Position numbers and translations under genes: made by a program. A stretch of 6,307 bases of DNA from CAYGKP01 sp964350605 (GTDB lineage: Bacteria; Bacteroidota; Bacteroidia; Cytophagales; JAAEPT01): positions 1 through 6,307 of the forward strand of contig CAYGKP010000150.1 in assembly GCA_964350605.1 (NCBI GenBank). The letters run 5' to 3'. The notes under the pieces were generated by a model that saw nothing but the letters and a program-made list of their open reading frames with translations, ran no database searches and had not been told where the DNA came from. How positions within the stretch are numbered: position 1 is the stretch's first letter; the number at the start of each line of letters is the position of its first letter. This document shows, piece by piece, positions 1-6,055 of this stretch.

Positions 1-706
1 TGCCTGACTGGCGCACGAAAAAAATGCGCTCCTCTTTGGTCACCAGATGATGATGAATCAACTCGGCCTTTTCAAGGAAGAAGAAGCGCGCGCCCTTTGC
101 CTTGAGGCGTAAGCCCATGTCATAATCTTCACCAGCGTTGTAGGGAAATGCCTCGTCGAAGGGCCCGACCTCCTCAAACAACTCGCGCTTCATGGATGAG
201 TGAGATCCGTAGAAAAAATCAATCTCCTCTTCATTGGGTATGTCGTAGAGCTTTGCCCCCCATTGGTTTCCCGTGCGGTCGGCCCACTCCATGATGTTGT
301 TCATGAGTTTATTCGAGAAGTTGGCCGCGCCAATTCCTACCGTCTTCACATCTGGGTGAGAGCGATGAAATTCAACGTGGGCTTCGAACGTTCCTTTGAT
401 TGGCTCGCAATCGCCGGCGGCAAACATCAAGATTGGTGCAGTGGCATGAGCTGCCGCCAAATTGCGGCGAGCCGATCGTTTGGGTTGTCCTACCCGTAGG
501 CGCAGGATGCGCCCACCCTGAGCACCCAACGCATCTTCTTCGACGATGACTTCACCTTCTGGCAGGCCGTCGTCTTTGCGAACGGTGATCAACTCGACGA
601 CCAGATCGGTATAGTCTGGGTTCTTTAGGAGTGTTGATAGGAAGTTGAAGTCTTCATGTCCGTGGTCCTCTGCGCCAACTACCCATGAAATGTTAGGCTC
701 TTTCAT
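1..706 (-). CDS. Family 2 glycosyltransferase (GT-A fold), C-terminus beyond the window
   Basis: The frame is open from an ATG at 706-704 to the left edge, giving 235 residues (begins MKEPNISWVVGAEDHG) with no stop. It looks like a GT2 enzyme, which moves a sugar from a nucleotide-sugar donor to an acceptor, usually at the inner face of the membrane. The N-terminal beta strand ISWVV comes first. A block at about residues 80-102 (RRNLAAAHATAPILMFAAGDCEP) matches the GT2 region leading to the DxD metal site, here AGDCE. The acceptor-side block follows at about 180-205: GPFDEAF, then GEDYDMGLRLKAKG, whose Glu-Asp is the usual catalytic-base region. No membrane segment is visible in this part. 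The start is chosen because the family's first strand begins just after it. There is no good Shine-Dalgarno, and TTG at 709 is an alternative. It is divergent from the ketoisomerase gene. The donor sugar cannot be told from sequence; the neighbouring aminosugar genes make a deoxyaminosugar possible. Confidence 0.85.
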   Translation of the reverse strand, partial: MKEPNISWVVGAEDHGHEDFNFLSTLLKNPDYTDLVVELITVRKDDGLPEGEVIVEEDALGAQGGRILRLRVGQPKRSARRNLAAAHATAPILMFAAGDCEPIKGTFEAHVEFHRSHPDVKTVGIGAANFSNKLMNNIMEWADRTGNQWGAKLYDIPNEEEIDFFYGSHSSMKRELFEEVGPFDEAFPYNAGEDYDMGLRLKAKGARFFFLEKAELIHHHLVTKEERIFFVRQSG

Positions 707-813
707 CAAATCGTTCTTAGTGAGTCTTTTTGTCCCAAATGGGAATATACAACCCGATGCAGAACGAGGAAGAACTCCACAACGACCAAACGGCAGAATC
801 CGTAGCTTTCGGC

Positions 814-1230
814 ATGTCCGCTGCGTTTCCCGAGCCATACTTGTTAGAGTTCCCACGCATCGGAGGGGCGGAGATCGGTTTCATTTCCATCGGTGAGTTT
901 GAAGACCGGGTTCCATTTTTGATCAAGCGTGCCTTCTGGACGTATCGAACACCAACCGACGTGTTGCGCGGTCAGCACGCCCACCATACGACCGAGGAAA
1001 TCCTCATTGCGGTCGCTGGTCAAATCACAGTCACCTGCGAAACCAAAAAGGGAGGGCTTCAAACCTTCTTGCTCGATCGCCCAGATCAGGGGTTGTACCG
1101 CCCGCCGCATGCGTGGACGACCATGAGCTATTCCGCCGACGCGGTTCAGATGGTCTTGGCCTCGACGTTGTTTGACGAGGGGGATTACATTCGAAACTAC
1201 AAGCGATTCCAAGCCGTTTGGATGAAGTAA
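814..1230 (+). CDS. fdtA: dTDP-6-deoxyhexose 3,4-ketoisomerase, WxcM/FdtA-type cupin
   Basis: A small single-domain cupin of 138 residues from ATG 814. Family members (FdtA, QdtA, TylM3-like) move the keto group of dTDP-4-keto-6-deoxyglucose from C4 to C3, making the substrate of the 3-aminotransferase. Visible family marks are IKRAFWTY (37-44), RGQHAH (52-57) with the two active-site histidines H55 and H57, LLDRPDQGLYRPPHAW (86-101), VLAST (114-118) and the C-terminal FDEGDYIRNYKRF. The usual N-terminal D-x-RG-x-L motif is replaced by GGAEIGFISI, a variant I associate with some Bacteroidota homologues. The frame stays open upstream to ATG 757, ATG 739 and TTG 730. I chose 814 because about 138 residues is the usual family length and it leaves 107 bases, not 32, to the divergent glycosyltransferase. 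The extra stretch does have coding-like composition, so 739 remains possible. Whether the product leads to the galacto (Fuc3N) or gluco (Qui3N) form cannot be read here. Confidence 0.88.
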   Translation: MSAAFPEPYLLEFPRIGGAEIGFISIGEFEDRVPFLIKRAFWTYRTPTDVLRGQHAHHTTEEILIAVAGQITVTCETKKGGLQTFLLDRPDQGLYRPPHAWTTMSYSADAVQMVLASTLFDEGDYIRNYKRFQAVWMK

Positions 1231-2345
1231 TGGGCGCTGCAATTGAGGTTCCTTTCTTTTCTATGGAGGCGATGCGCGGGGACGTTCGGGCCCAGAGTGT
1301 TGCGGCCTTCGAACGGGTGTTGGATTCGGCGTGGTACTTGTTGGGTACCGAGCTGGAGACATTCGAACAAGCGTTTTCCGCCTACGTTGGTACCAAGCAA
1401 ACTGTGGGCGTAGGAAGCGGCCTGGATGCCTTAACACTTTCCTTGCGGGCCTTGGATATTGGCCCTTCTGACGAGGTGATCGTACCCGCCCACACCTTTG
1501 TCGCGACAGTTTTGGCCATTCTGACGGTGGGGGCAACCCCAGTGCTTGTCGAGCCCGACGAGTATTATTTGCTCTCTGCTGAAGCAGTAAAGAAGGTTGT
1601 AACACCAAAAACCCGGGCGATCATTCCGGTTCACCTGTACGGCCAAGCTTGCAATATGGAAGCACTGATGGCTGTTGCGAAAGAGGAGAACTGTTACATG
1701 CTTGAGGACAATTCCCAAGCCCACGGTGCGAGTTGGGGTGGGCAACGAACTGGAAGTTTCGGCCACCTGGGGGCCCAGAGCTTTTATCCGGTGAAGCCCT
1801 TGGGTGCGCTGGGCGATGGGGGGGCGATTACCGTTAACAAGCCAATGTGGGCCGACCGCTTGCGACAGTTGCGCAATTATGGATCAGATCAAAAATATCA
1901 CTATCAAGAACTTGGGGTAAACTCCCGGCTTGACGAGGTGCAAGCGGCGCAGCTATCGGTTCGGCTCGACTTTTTGGATCAATGGACAGCCCAGCGCCAA
2001 GCACTTGCGGGCAACTACCTCGAACTGCTGGAAGGCGTCGGCGATGTGGTCCTTCCGGCCACCCAGCCAGGTGCGACGCACGTCTACCACTTGTTTGTGA
2101 TTCGCACCGAGCGAAGGGATGAATTGGTTGAGTTTCTCCGGCAAAAGGGAATCGAGACCTTGATTCATTACCCTCTTCCGCTTCATTTGCAACCTGCCCT
2201 AAGGGGCCTCGGATACCGCAAAGGCGACTTCCCGATCACCGAGTTTTATTCAAATACTTGCGTGAGCTTACCCATTTACCCGGGTTTAACCGAGGCGAAA
2301 CAGCGGCAAGTGACAGTGGCCATCCGCCAGTTTTTCGCGGGCTAA
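1230..2345 (+). CDS. fdtB: PLP-dependent sugar 3-aminotransferase, DegT/DnrJ/EryC1 family
   Basis: A 371-residue enzyme of the usual DegT/DnrJ/EryC1 length. It is expected to transfer an amino group, normally from glutamate, to the C3 keto group of the dTDP-3-keto-6-deoxyhexose made by the preceding gene, giving dTDP-Fuc3N or dTDP-Qui3N. Visible in order: GVGSGLDAL (60-68, phosphate-binding turn), VIVPAHTFVAT (83-93), IIPVHLYGQ (131-139), EDNSQAHGA (159-167) with D160 and Q163 contacting the cofactor ring, and SFYPVKPLGALGDGGA (184-199) with K189 as the Schiff-base lysine. The C-terminal small domain follows, with a THVYHLFVIR block. The ATG at 1230 shares its A with the TAA of the ketoisomerase gene (TAATG), so the two are probably translationally coupled. 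TTG 1218 in the same frame is a less likely start. The acyltransferase (FdtC/QdtC) that often comes next is absent; a terminator and tRNA follow. The family is certain; the exact sugar is inferred from the partner gene. Confidence 0.92.
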   Translation: MGAAIEVPFFSMEAMRGDVRAQSVAAFERVLDSAWYLLGTELETFEQAFSAYVGTKQTVGVGSGLDALTLSLRALDIGPSDEVIVPAHTFVATVLAILTVGATPVLVEPDEYYLLSAEAVKKVVTPKTRAIIPVHLYGQACNMEALMAVAKEENCYMLEDNSQAHGASWGGQRTGSFGHLGAQSFYPVKPLGALGDGGAITVNKPMWADRLRQLRNYGSDQKYHYQELGVNSRLDEVQAAQLSVRLDFLDQWTAQRQALAGNYLELLEGVGDVVLPATQPGATHVYHLFVIRTERRDELVEFLRQKGIETLIHYPLPLHLQPALRGLGYRKGDFPITEFYSNTCVSLPIYPGLTEAKQRQVTVAIRQFFAG

Positions 2346-2351
2346 CAGCAC

Positions 2352-2381
2352 AAAAAACACCCCGCGATGGGCGGGGTGTTT
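2352..2381 (-). terminator. Rho-independent terminator of the tRNA-Ala transcript
   Basis: A perfect 11-base-pair stem (AAACACCCCGC at 2355-2365, GCGGGGTGTTT at 2371-2381) closes a 5-base loop. On the minus strand the stem runs directly into a T-tract, because six A residues lie at 2352-2357 on the plus strand. It lies 6 bases past the tRNA 3' end. It also begins 10 bases after the aminotransferase stop codon, so it may end the convergent plus-strand transcript as well, although in that direction no T-tract follows the stem. Confidence 0.85.
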
Positions 2382-2386
2382 GGGTG

Positions 2387-2461
<75 letters not shown>

Positions 2462-2472
2462 GGAAATCAAAT

Positions 2473-2488
2473 CCCGCCCGTGAGCGGG
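2473..2488 (-). other. Small GC-rich hairpin in the tRNA leader, downstream of the peptidase gene
   Basis: CCCGC (2473-2477) and GCGGG (2484-2488) can pair across a 6-base loop. On the minus strand it is followed by ATTTGATTT, an imperfect T-rich run. It lies 45 bases after the peptidase stop codon and 12 bases before the tRNA, so it could be a weak terminator for the peptidase gene or a structure in the tRNA 5' leader. The short stem makes either role uncertain. Confidence 0.3.
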
Positions 2489-2492
2489 GCCA

Positions 2493-2500
2493 CAAATGTA
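2493..2500 (-). promoter_or_regulatory. Bacteroidota-type -7 promoter element for tRNA-Ala
   Basis: Read on the minus strand the bases are TACATTTG, an exact match to the TAnnTTTG -7 consensus known for the primary sigma factor of Bacteroidota. The transcript would start near 2487, leaving a leader of about 26 bases before the tRNA. I find no clear TTTG -33 element at the usual distance, so the call rests on the -7 box and its position. Confidence 0.5.
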
Positions 2501-2533
2501 ATAGAAATGAAGAAGGAATTCCTCAGCCTCGAA

Positions 2534-3070
2534 CTATTCCAAAGGCCGGACGGCCTTCAAATAGAGCGGGCGATAGTACCCGTCGAGCAGTTCGTTCTCC
2601 ATCACGCCTCGGCGTGTAGTGGCGTGGATGAAGGTGACGTTTTGCGGGGTCACCTCAGTGACGAGTCCAACATGGGTGATTTTCGTATTACCAGCGCGGT
2701 CGGTGAAAAAGACCAGATCGCCCGGTTGTAGTTCGCCGATGTAGACCCGGCGGCCAATCACCGATTGGGCATCCGACGTGCGGGGGATTTCCACGCCCGC
2801 TTCGGCGTAGGAGTTCATGGTTAAGGCTGAACAGTCAATGCCTTGGCGGCTGGTGCCACCCATGCGGTAGCGGGTGCCGGTGTAGGTGCGTGCCTCCTCA
2901 ATCGCGCGGGCCACGATGGCCGCATGCTTGGCCGACTCGACGGTAGGCTCCGGCGATTTGCCGCCACCTCCGCCATTGCTGGCCACCGAACGGCCCTGGC
3001 AGCTGGCCAGAAGCAAGGTCACCACCGCCAAAATGGTGGTCCGTCGCAGGGTGAAAAAGAGTGACTTCAT
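2534..3070 (-). CDS. NlpC/P60 family cysteine peptidase, lipoprotein
   Basis: A 178-residue cell-wall hydrolase of the NlpC/P60 type. The family cleaves peptide bonds in peptidoglycan stem peptides, usually after D-glutamate. The start at 3070 gives a clean lipoprotein signal peptide: basic MKSLFFTLRR, a hydrophobic stretch, and the lipobox LASC with C24 as the lipidated residue. A Gly-rich linker (33-37) leads to the catalytic domain (about 50-178). C80 in GIDCSAL, H133 in ITHVGLV and H149 in FIHATT form the expected catalytic triad, and LQPGDLVFF (114-122) is the family turn before the second motif. The open frame extends upstream to 3208, but that would place 46 residues ahead of the signal peptide and overlap the divergent amidotransferase start, so I reject it. 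The residue after C24 is Gln, not Asp. Placement in the outer membrane facing the periplasm is inferred. It has no obvious link to polysaccharide synthesis. Confidence 0.9.
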   Translation of the reverse strand: MKSLFFTLRRTTILAVVTLLLASCQGRSVASNGGGGGKSPEPTVESAKHAAIVARAIEEARTYTGTRYRMGGTSRQGIDCSALTMNSYAEAGVEIPRTSDAQSVIGRRVYIGELQPGDLVFFTDRAGNTKITHVGLVTEVTPQNVTFIHATTRRGVMENELLDGYYRPLYLKAVRPLE

Positions 3071-3085
3071 CAGTTCAGTTCGCTG

Positions 3086-3115
3086 TTGTGGGGTGCCTAC
3101 AGGTCGGCCTAAAAT
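3086..3115 (+). promoter_or_regulatory. Possible promoter of the amidotransferase/methyltransferase operon
   Basis: TTGTGG (3086-3091) and TAAAAT (3110-3115) are separated by 18 bases and resemble a sigma70-type -35/-10 pair: a poor -35 and a good -10. Transcription would start near 3122, some 57 bases before the ATG. If the host is a Bacteroidota this consensus is less relevant, so the call is tentative. It overlaps the candidate -7 box of the divergent gene. Confidence 0.22.
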
Positions 3116-3116
3116 A
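3109..3116 (-). promoter_or_regulatory. Possible -7 element for the NlpC/P60 gene
   Basis: On the minus strand the bases are TATTTTAG, one mismatch from TAnnTTTG, 38 bases before the chosen start codon. The predicted transcript would begin near 3102, leaving a leader of about 30 bases. No convincing -33 box is seen, so this is a weak call. Confidence 0.22.
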
Positions 3117-3178
3117 CATCTTTTCTCAGAAGCGAAAAAGATTGGCCATTTTCGGCCACTGATTCGTAGAAAGAACTT

Positions 3179-5071
3179 ATGTGTGGCATCACCGGCCTTT
3201 TCGCTCACAATCAGGTAGGCAGCCTATTCCTTGTCCGGCTGCAAGCCGCGACGCAGGCCTTGGCCCACCGTGGGCCCGACCACCAGGGCACCGCACATGG
3301 CGACCTGTTTGGATTGGGCCATCGCCGCCTGTCGATCATTGATGTGAGTGCGGAGGCCAACCAGCCCTTCGCCGACCCCACGGGGCGCTATCTGCTGGTC
3401 TTCAATGGCGAGATCTACAACTACCGCGAGCTGCGCCAACAACTCGAGCAACAAGGCATTCACTTTCGCACCACGTCGGACACCGAGGTGCTCTTGCAGG
3501 GGCTGATTCATTGGGGCCTGGATTGTCTCTCGAAACTGCATGGCTTTTTTGCCTTTGGTTTTTATGACAAACAGGAACATCGCCTGATTATTGCCCGTGA
3601 CCGATTGGGAATCAAGCCTTTATGGTTGTGGGAAGACGAGGATAAAGTCCTGTTTTCCTCCGAATTGGCGAGCCTTCTCAGTTATAACGTGCCCCGCGAA
3701 CTGGACCGGGTCAGCTTACAGCACTACCTGCAGTTCAACTACGTACCCGAGCCGCACACCATGATGCAGGGGGTTACCAAAGTGCGGCCTGGCGAGGCCT
3801 TGGTGGTCACCAAAAAACAGGTCGAACGCCACCGATTCTACCGCGCCCCTGCGCCAACCCACGCGAGCGAGCAGCCCGGCGATTTTGAAACGGCCTGTGC
3901 CCAGGTGCGTGAAAAGCTGGAAGCCTCGGTCGTCGAGCGGTTGGTGTCGGATGTGCCCTTGGGCTGCTTCCTTTCGGGGGGGATTGACTCATCGATCATT
4001 GCGGGGCTGGCCAAGCGCCACAAGGACGATCTGGAGACCTTTTCCATCGGATTTCCCGACCATAAATTTTTTGACGAAACGAACTACGCGACCCTTACCG
4101 CGAAGCATTTCGGCACCCATCACACCGTTTTCCCCCTTCGCGAAGACGAATTGTTCGACCGAATTGGCGGGGTGTTGGACGACTTGGCCGAGCCCTTCGC
4201 CGACCCGAGTTGCGTGCCCTTTTCGCTTTTGAGCGAGAAGGCCCGAGGCCGCGTGAAAGTTGCCCTCTCTGGCGATGGTGCCGATGAGTTGTTTGCGGGC
4301 TATACCAAGTATGCTGCCTTGCTTCGCTCGCTGGAACCGGGGGGCAAAGAGAAGGTAGTCGCGAACTTGCTGCCGCTGTGGAAGGCACTTCCCGCCTCGC
4401 GCAGTTCGGGCTTCGGGAACAAGGTGCGCCAACTGCGCCGCTTTGGTGAGGGCATGAAACTGAGTCCTGCGGAACGCTATTTGGCCTGGAGCGGCGTGCG
4501 CGGTGCGAAGGATGCGACGGCCTTACTGGCAGAGGGGTTCCTAGTGGAATCCCAAGACGACTTACGCTGGCGAACCCATCAACTGGGCGAGTGGCTGCGC
4601 CCCCGGGCCGATTTGCAGGGCATGCTTCGCTCGGACCTTGACTTGGTCCTAGCGGGCAACATGTTGCCGAAGGTCGACCGCATGTCCATGAGCCATGCCC
4701 TTGAAGTACGCGTGCCCTTTCTTGACCACCGCGTTGTCGAGTTCGCCCAGGGCCTGCCGTTGTCGGTCAAGATCACCAAAGGCATGCGCAAACGCATCCT
4801 TCAAGAAGCCTTCCGCGACTTCTTGCCGCCCGAGCTCTACCAACGCCCCAAACACGGCTTCGATGTACCGCTCCTCGGTGGATTGCGCCGGGGGTGGCGT
4901 TCGCAGGTCGAAGAGCTGTTTTCGGATTCGTACCTTGAGCAGCAAGGCGTATTTGATCCCCGGGCGATGGCCCAAGTCCGTGTCCGGTTACTTGGAAGCG
5001 GTCTGATGGATCAAACCGCACTGTGGAACTTGGTGGTCTTTCAATGGTGGTACAAGAAATGGATGTCATAA
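3179..5071 (+). CDS. asnB: AsnB-type asparagine synthetase / glutamine-dependent amidotransferase
   Basis: A 630-residue class II glutamine amidotransferase. The N-terminal half hydrolyses glutamine to ammonia; the C-terminal half uses ATP to activate a carboxylate as the adenylate, and ammonia turns it into an amide. Cys2 is the N-terminal nucleophile after removal of Met1. R49 (GLGHRRLSI), N76, G77 and E78 (FNGEIYNY) and D101 (SDTEVLL) bind glutamine. The synthetase domain shows the PP-loop SGGIDSS (266-272), SGDGADELFAGY (from 364) and KVDRMSMSHALEVRVPFLDHR. All key motifs are intact. It is longer than the housekeeping E. coli AsnB (about 554 residues) and resembles the roughly 630-residue forms common in exopolysaccharide and O-antigen clusters. 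There the acceptor may be a uronic acid rather than aspartate, which is an inference. The ATG is fixed by the need for Cys2. Its end overlaps the methyltransferase gene. Confidence 0.95.
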   Translation: MCGITGLFAHNQVGSLFLVRLQAATQALAHRGPDHQGTAHGDLFGLGHRRLSIIDVSAEANQPFADPTGRYLLVFNGEIYNYRELRQQLEQQGIHFRTTSDTEVLLQGLIHWGLDCLSKLHGFFAFGFYDKQEHRLIIARDRLGIKPLWLWEDEDKVLFSSELASLLSYNVPRELDRVSLQHYLQFNYVPEPHTMMQGVTKVRPGEALVVTKKQVERHRFYRAPAPTHASEQPGDFETACAQVREKLEASVVERLVSDVPLGCFLSGGIDSSIIAGLAKRHKDDLETFSIGFPDHKFFDETNYATLTAKHFGTHHTVFPLREDELFDRIGGVLDDLAEPFADPSCVPFSLLSEKARGRVKVALSGDGADELFAGYTKYAALLRSLEPGGKEKVVANLLPLWKALPASRSSGFGNKVRQLRRFGEGMKLSPAERYLAWSGVRGAKDATALLAEGFLVESQDDLRWRTHQLGEWLRPRADLQGMLRSDLDLVLAGNMLPKVDRMSMSHALEVRVPFLDHRVVEFAQGLPLSVKITKGMRKRILQEAFRDFLPPELYQRPKHGFDVPLLGGLRRGWRSQVEELFSDSYLEQQGVFDPRAMAQVRVRLLGSGLMDQTALWNLVVFQWWYKKWMS

Positions 5072-6051
5072 CCCAACAGCAATTGGTGCCCCACCGAAAC
5101 CCCTTTACCGGTGCGCCGCTCACACGGGAGGGTCAAGACTGGGTCGACCCAGAAGGGCGTCGGTTTCCCCGCATCAATGGTGTGTGGCGCTTTGTGGAGG
5201 GAGAAGAGAATTACACCGACAACTTTGGTTTCCAGTGGAACAAGTTCCAGAAGACGCAAATCGATGGCCACCACGAGTCGGACCAAAGCGCCGAGCGGTG
5301 GACGGTTGCTACTGGGTGGCACAAGGAAAAGCTGGCGGGCCATGCCATGCTGGAAGTGGGTTCGGGCGCGGGTCGTTTCACCAAAGTGGTCCTCGACAAG
5401 ACCGAGGCAGAGCTTTACAGCGTCGACTACTCCTCGGCTACCGAGGCCAATTTTCGCAATAACGGCTCGAACCCCCGGCTCAGGCTCTACCAAGCGAGCG
5501 TCTACGAACTACCGTTCGACTCAGGATCGTTCGACAAAGTCTTTTGCTTCGGTGTGTTGCAACACACCCCCGATGTGAAGAAATCGGTCCTTTCCCTGCT
5601 CGAAATGGCGAAGCCCGGGGGCGAGGTGATTGTGGATTTCTACCCCATTAAAGGGTGGTGGACAAAGGTCTGTGCCAAGTACATGCTCCGCCCCTGGACC
5701 AAAAAAATGTCGCAGGAGAAACTTCTAACTCGCATTGAACGCAACGCTGGGTGGCTCATGAAATGGTCGCGCTTCAATCGGAAGATTGGCCTTGGCTTCA
5801 TGAACCGCTTCCTGCCGATTTGCGACATTGAACGCACACTGCCGCGCAGCCTGAGCAAAACCGAACTTCGCGAGTGGGTGATTTTAGACACTTTCGACCA
5901 GTATTCGCCTGCTTATGACCAACCCCAACGCCTTCGCACCGTCGAGAAATGGTTCAAAGAAGCAGGTATGACCGAAGTGAAGGCGGAATTCATTCATTAC
6001 GGCGAAGCGAACGGGGTTGCTGTGGTTCGCGGACGTAAGCCTCAAGCCTAG
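5059..6051 (+). CDS. Class I SAM-dependent methyltransferase of a polysaccharide cluster
   Basis: A 330-residue protein with a Rossmann-type methyltransferase domain in the middle. Motif I is MLEVGSGAGRFT (97-108), the acidic end of strand 2 is SVDYSS (121-126), motif II/III is YELPFDSGSFDKVFCFGVLQHT (149-170), and a post-motif strand KPGGEVIVDFY follows. Before it, FPRINGVWRF (36-45) and NYTDNFGFQWNKF (51-63) match the N-terminal block of methyltransferases with a Trm112-like zinc-ribbon module, but the Cys pairs that would bind zinc are missing. The long C-terminal part (about 200-330) is likely an acceptor-specific region. It probably methylates a sugar hydroxyl or amine of the glycan; the acceptor is unknown. 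ATG 5059 overlaps the upstream gene by 13 bases, and ATG 5044 (5 residues longer) is equally possible. The next gene starts 4 bases after its stop, so the three genes are probably cotranscribed. Confidence 0.85.
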   Translation: MDVITQQQLVPHRNPFTGAPLTREGQDWVDPEGRRFPRINGVWRFVEGEENYTDNFGFQWNKFQKTQIDGHHESDQSAERWTVATGWHKEKLAGHAMLEVGSGAGRFTKVVLDKTEAELYSVDYSSATEANFRNNGSNPRLRLYQASVYELPFDSGSFDKVFCFGVLQHTPDVKKSVLSLLEMAKPGGEVIVDFYPIKGWWTKVCAKYMLRPWTKKMSQEKLLTRIERNAGWLMKWSRFNRKIGLGFMNRFLPICDIERTLPRSLSKTELREWVILDTFDQYSPAYDQPQRLRTVEKWFKEAGMTEVKAEFIHYGEANGVAVVRGRKPQA

Positions 6052-6055
6052 GCCC

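Noticed and set aside
200..499. Plus-strand open frame of 99 codons
   Set aside because: It lies wholly antisense to the glycosyltransferase, whose minus-strand frame has clear family motifs; the plus-strand protein resembles nothing I recognise.
803..810. TAGCTTTC, one mismatch from the TAnnTTTG promoter box
   Set aside because: It would place the transcript start at or just past the ATG at 814, and it lies in a frame that may be coding; too weak to call.
3142..3162. Short hairpin TGGCC..GGCCA upstream of the first amidotransferase
   Set aside because: A 5-pair stem with a 6-base loop and no T-tract or known riboswitch features; likely chance.
3071..3208. Longer N-terminus for the NlpC/P60 protein
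   Set aside because: It would put 46 residues before a good lipoprotein signal peptide and cover the divergent amidotransferase start.
3264..3278. Inverted repeat GGCCCACCGTGGGCC, also present near 6135
   Set aside because: Both copies encode the conserved AHRGP motif of the two amidotransferases, so coding constraint explains them.
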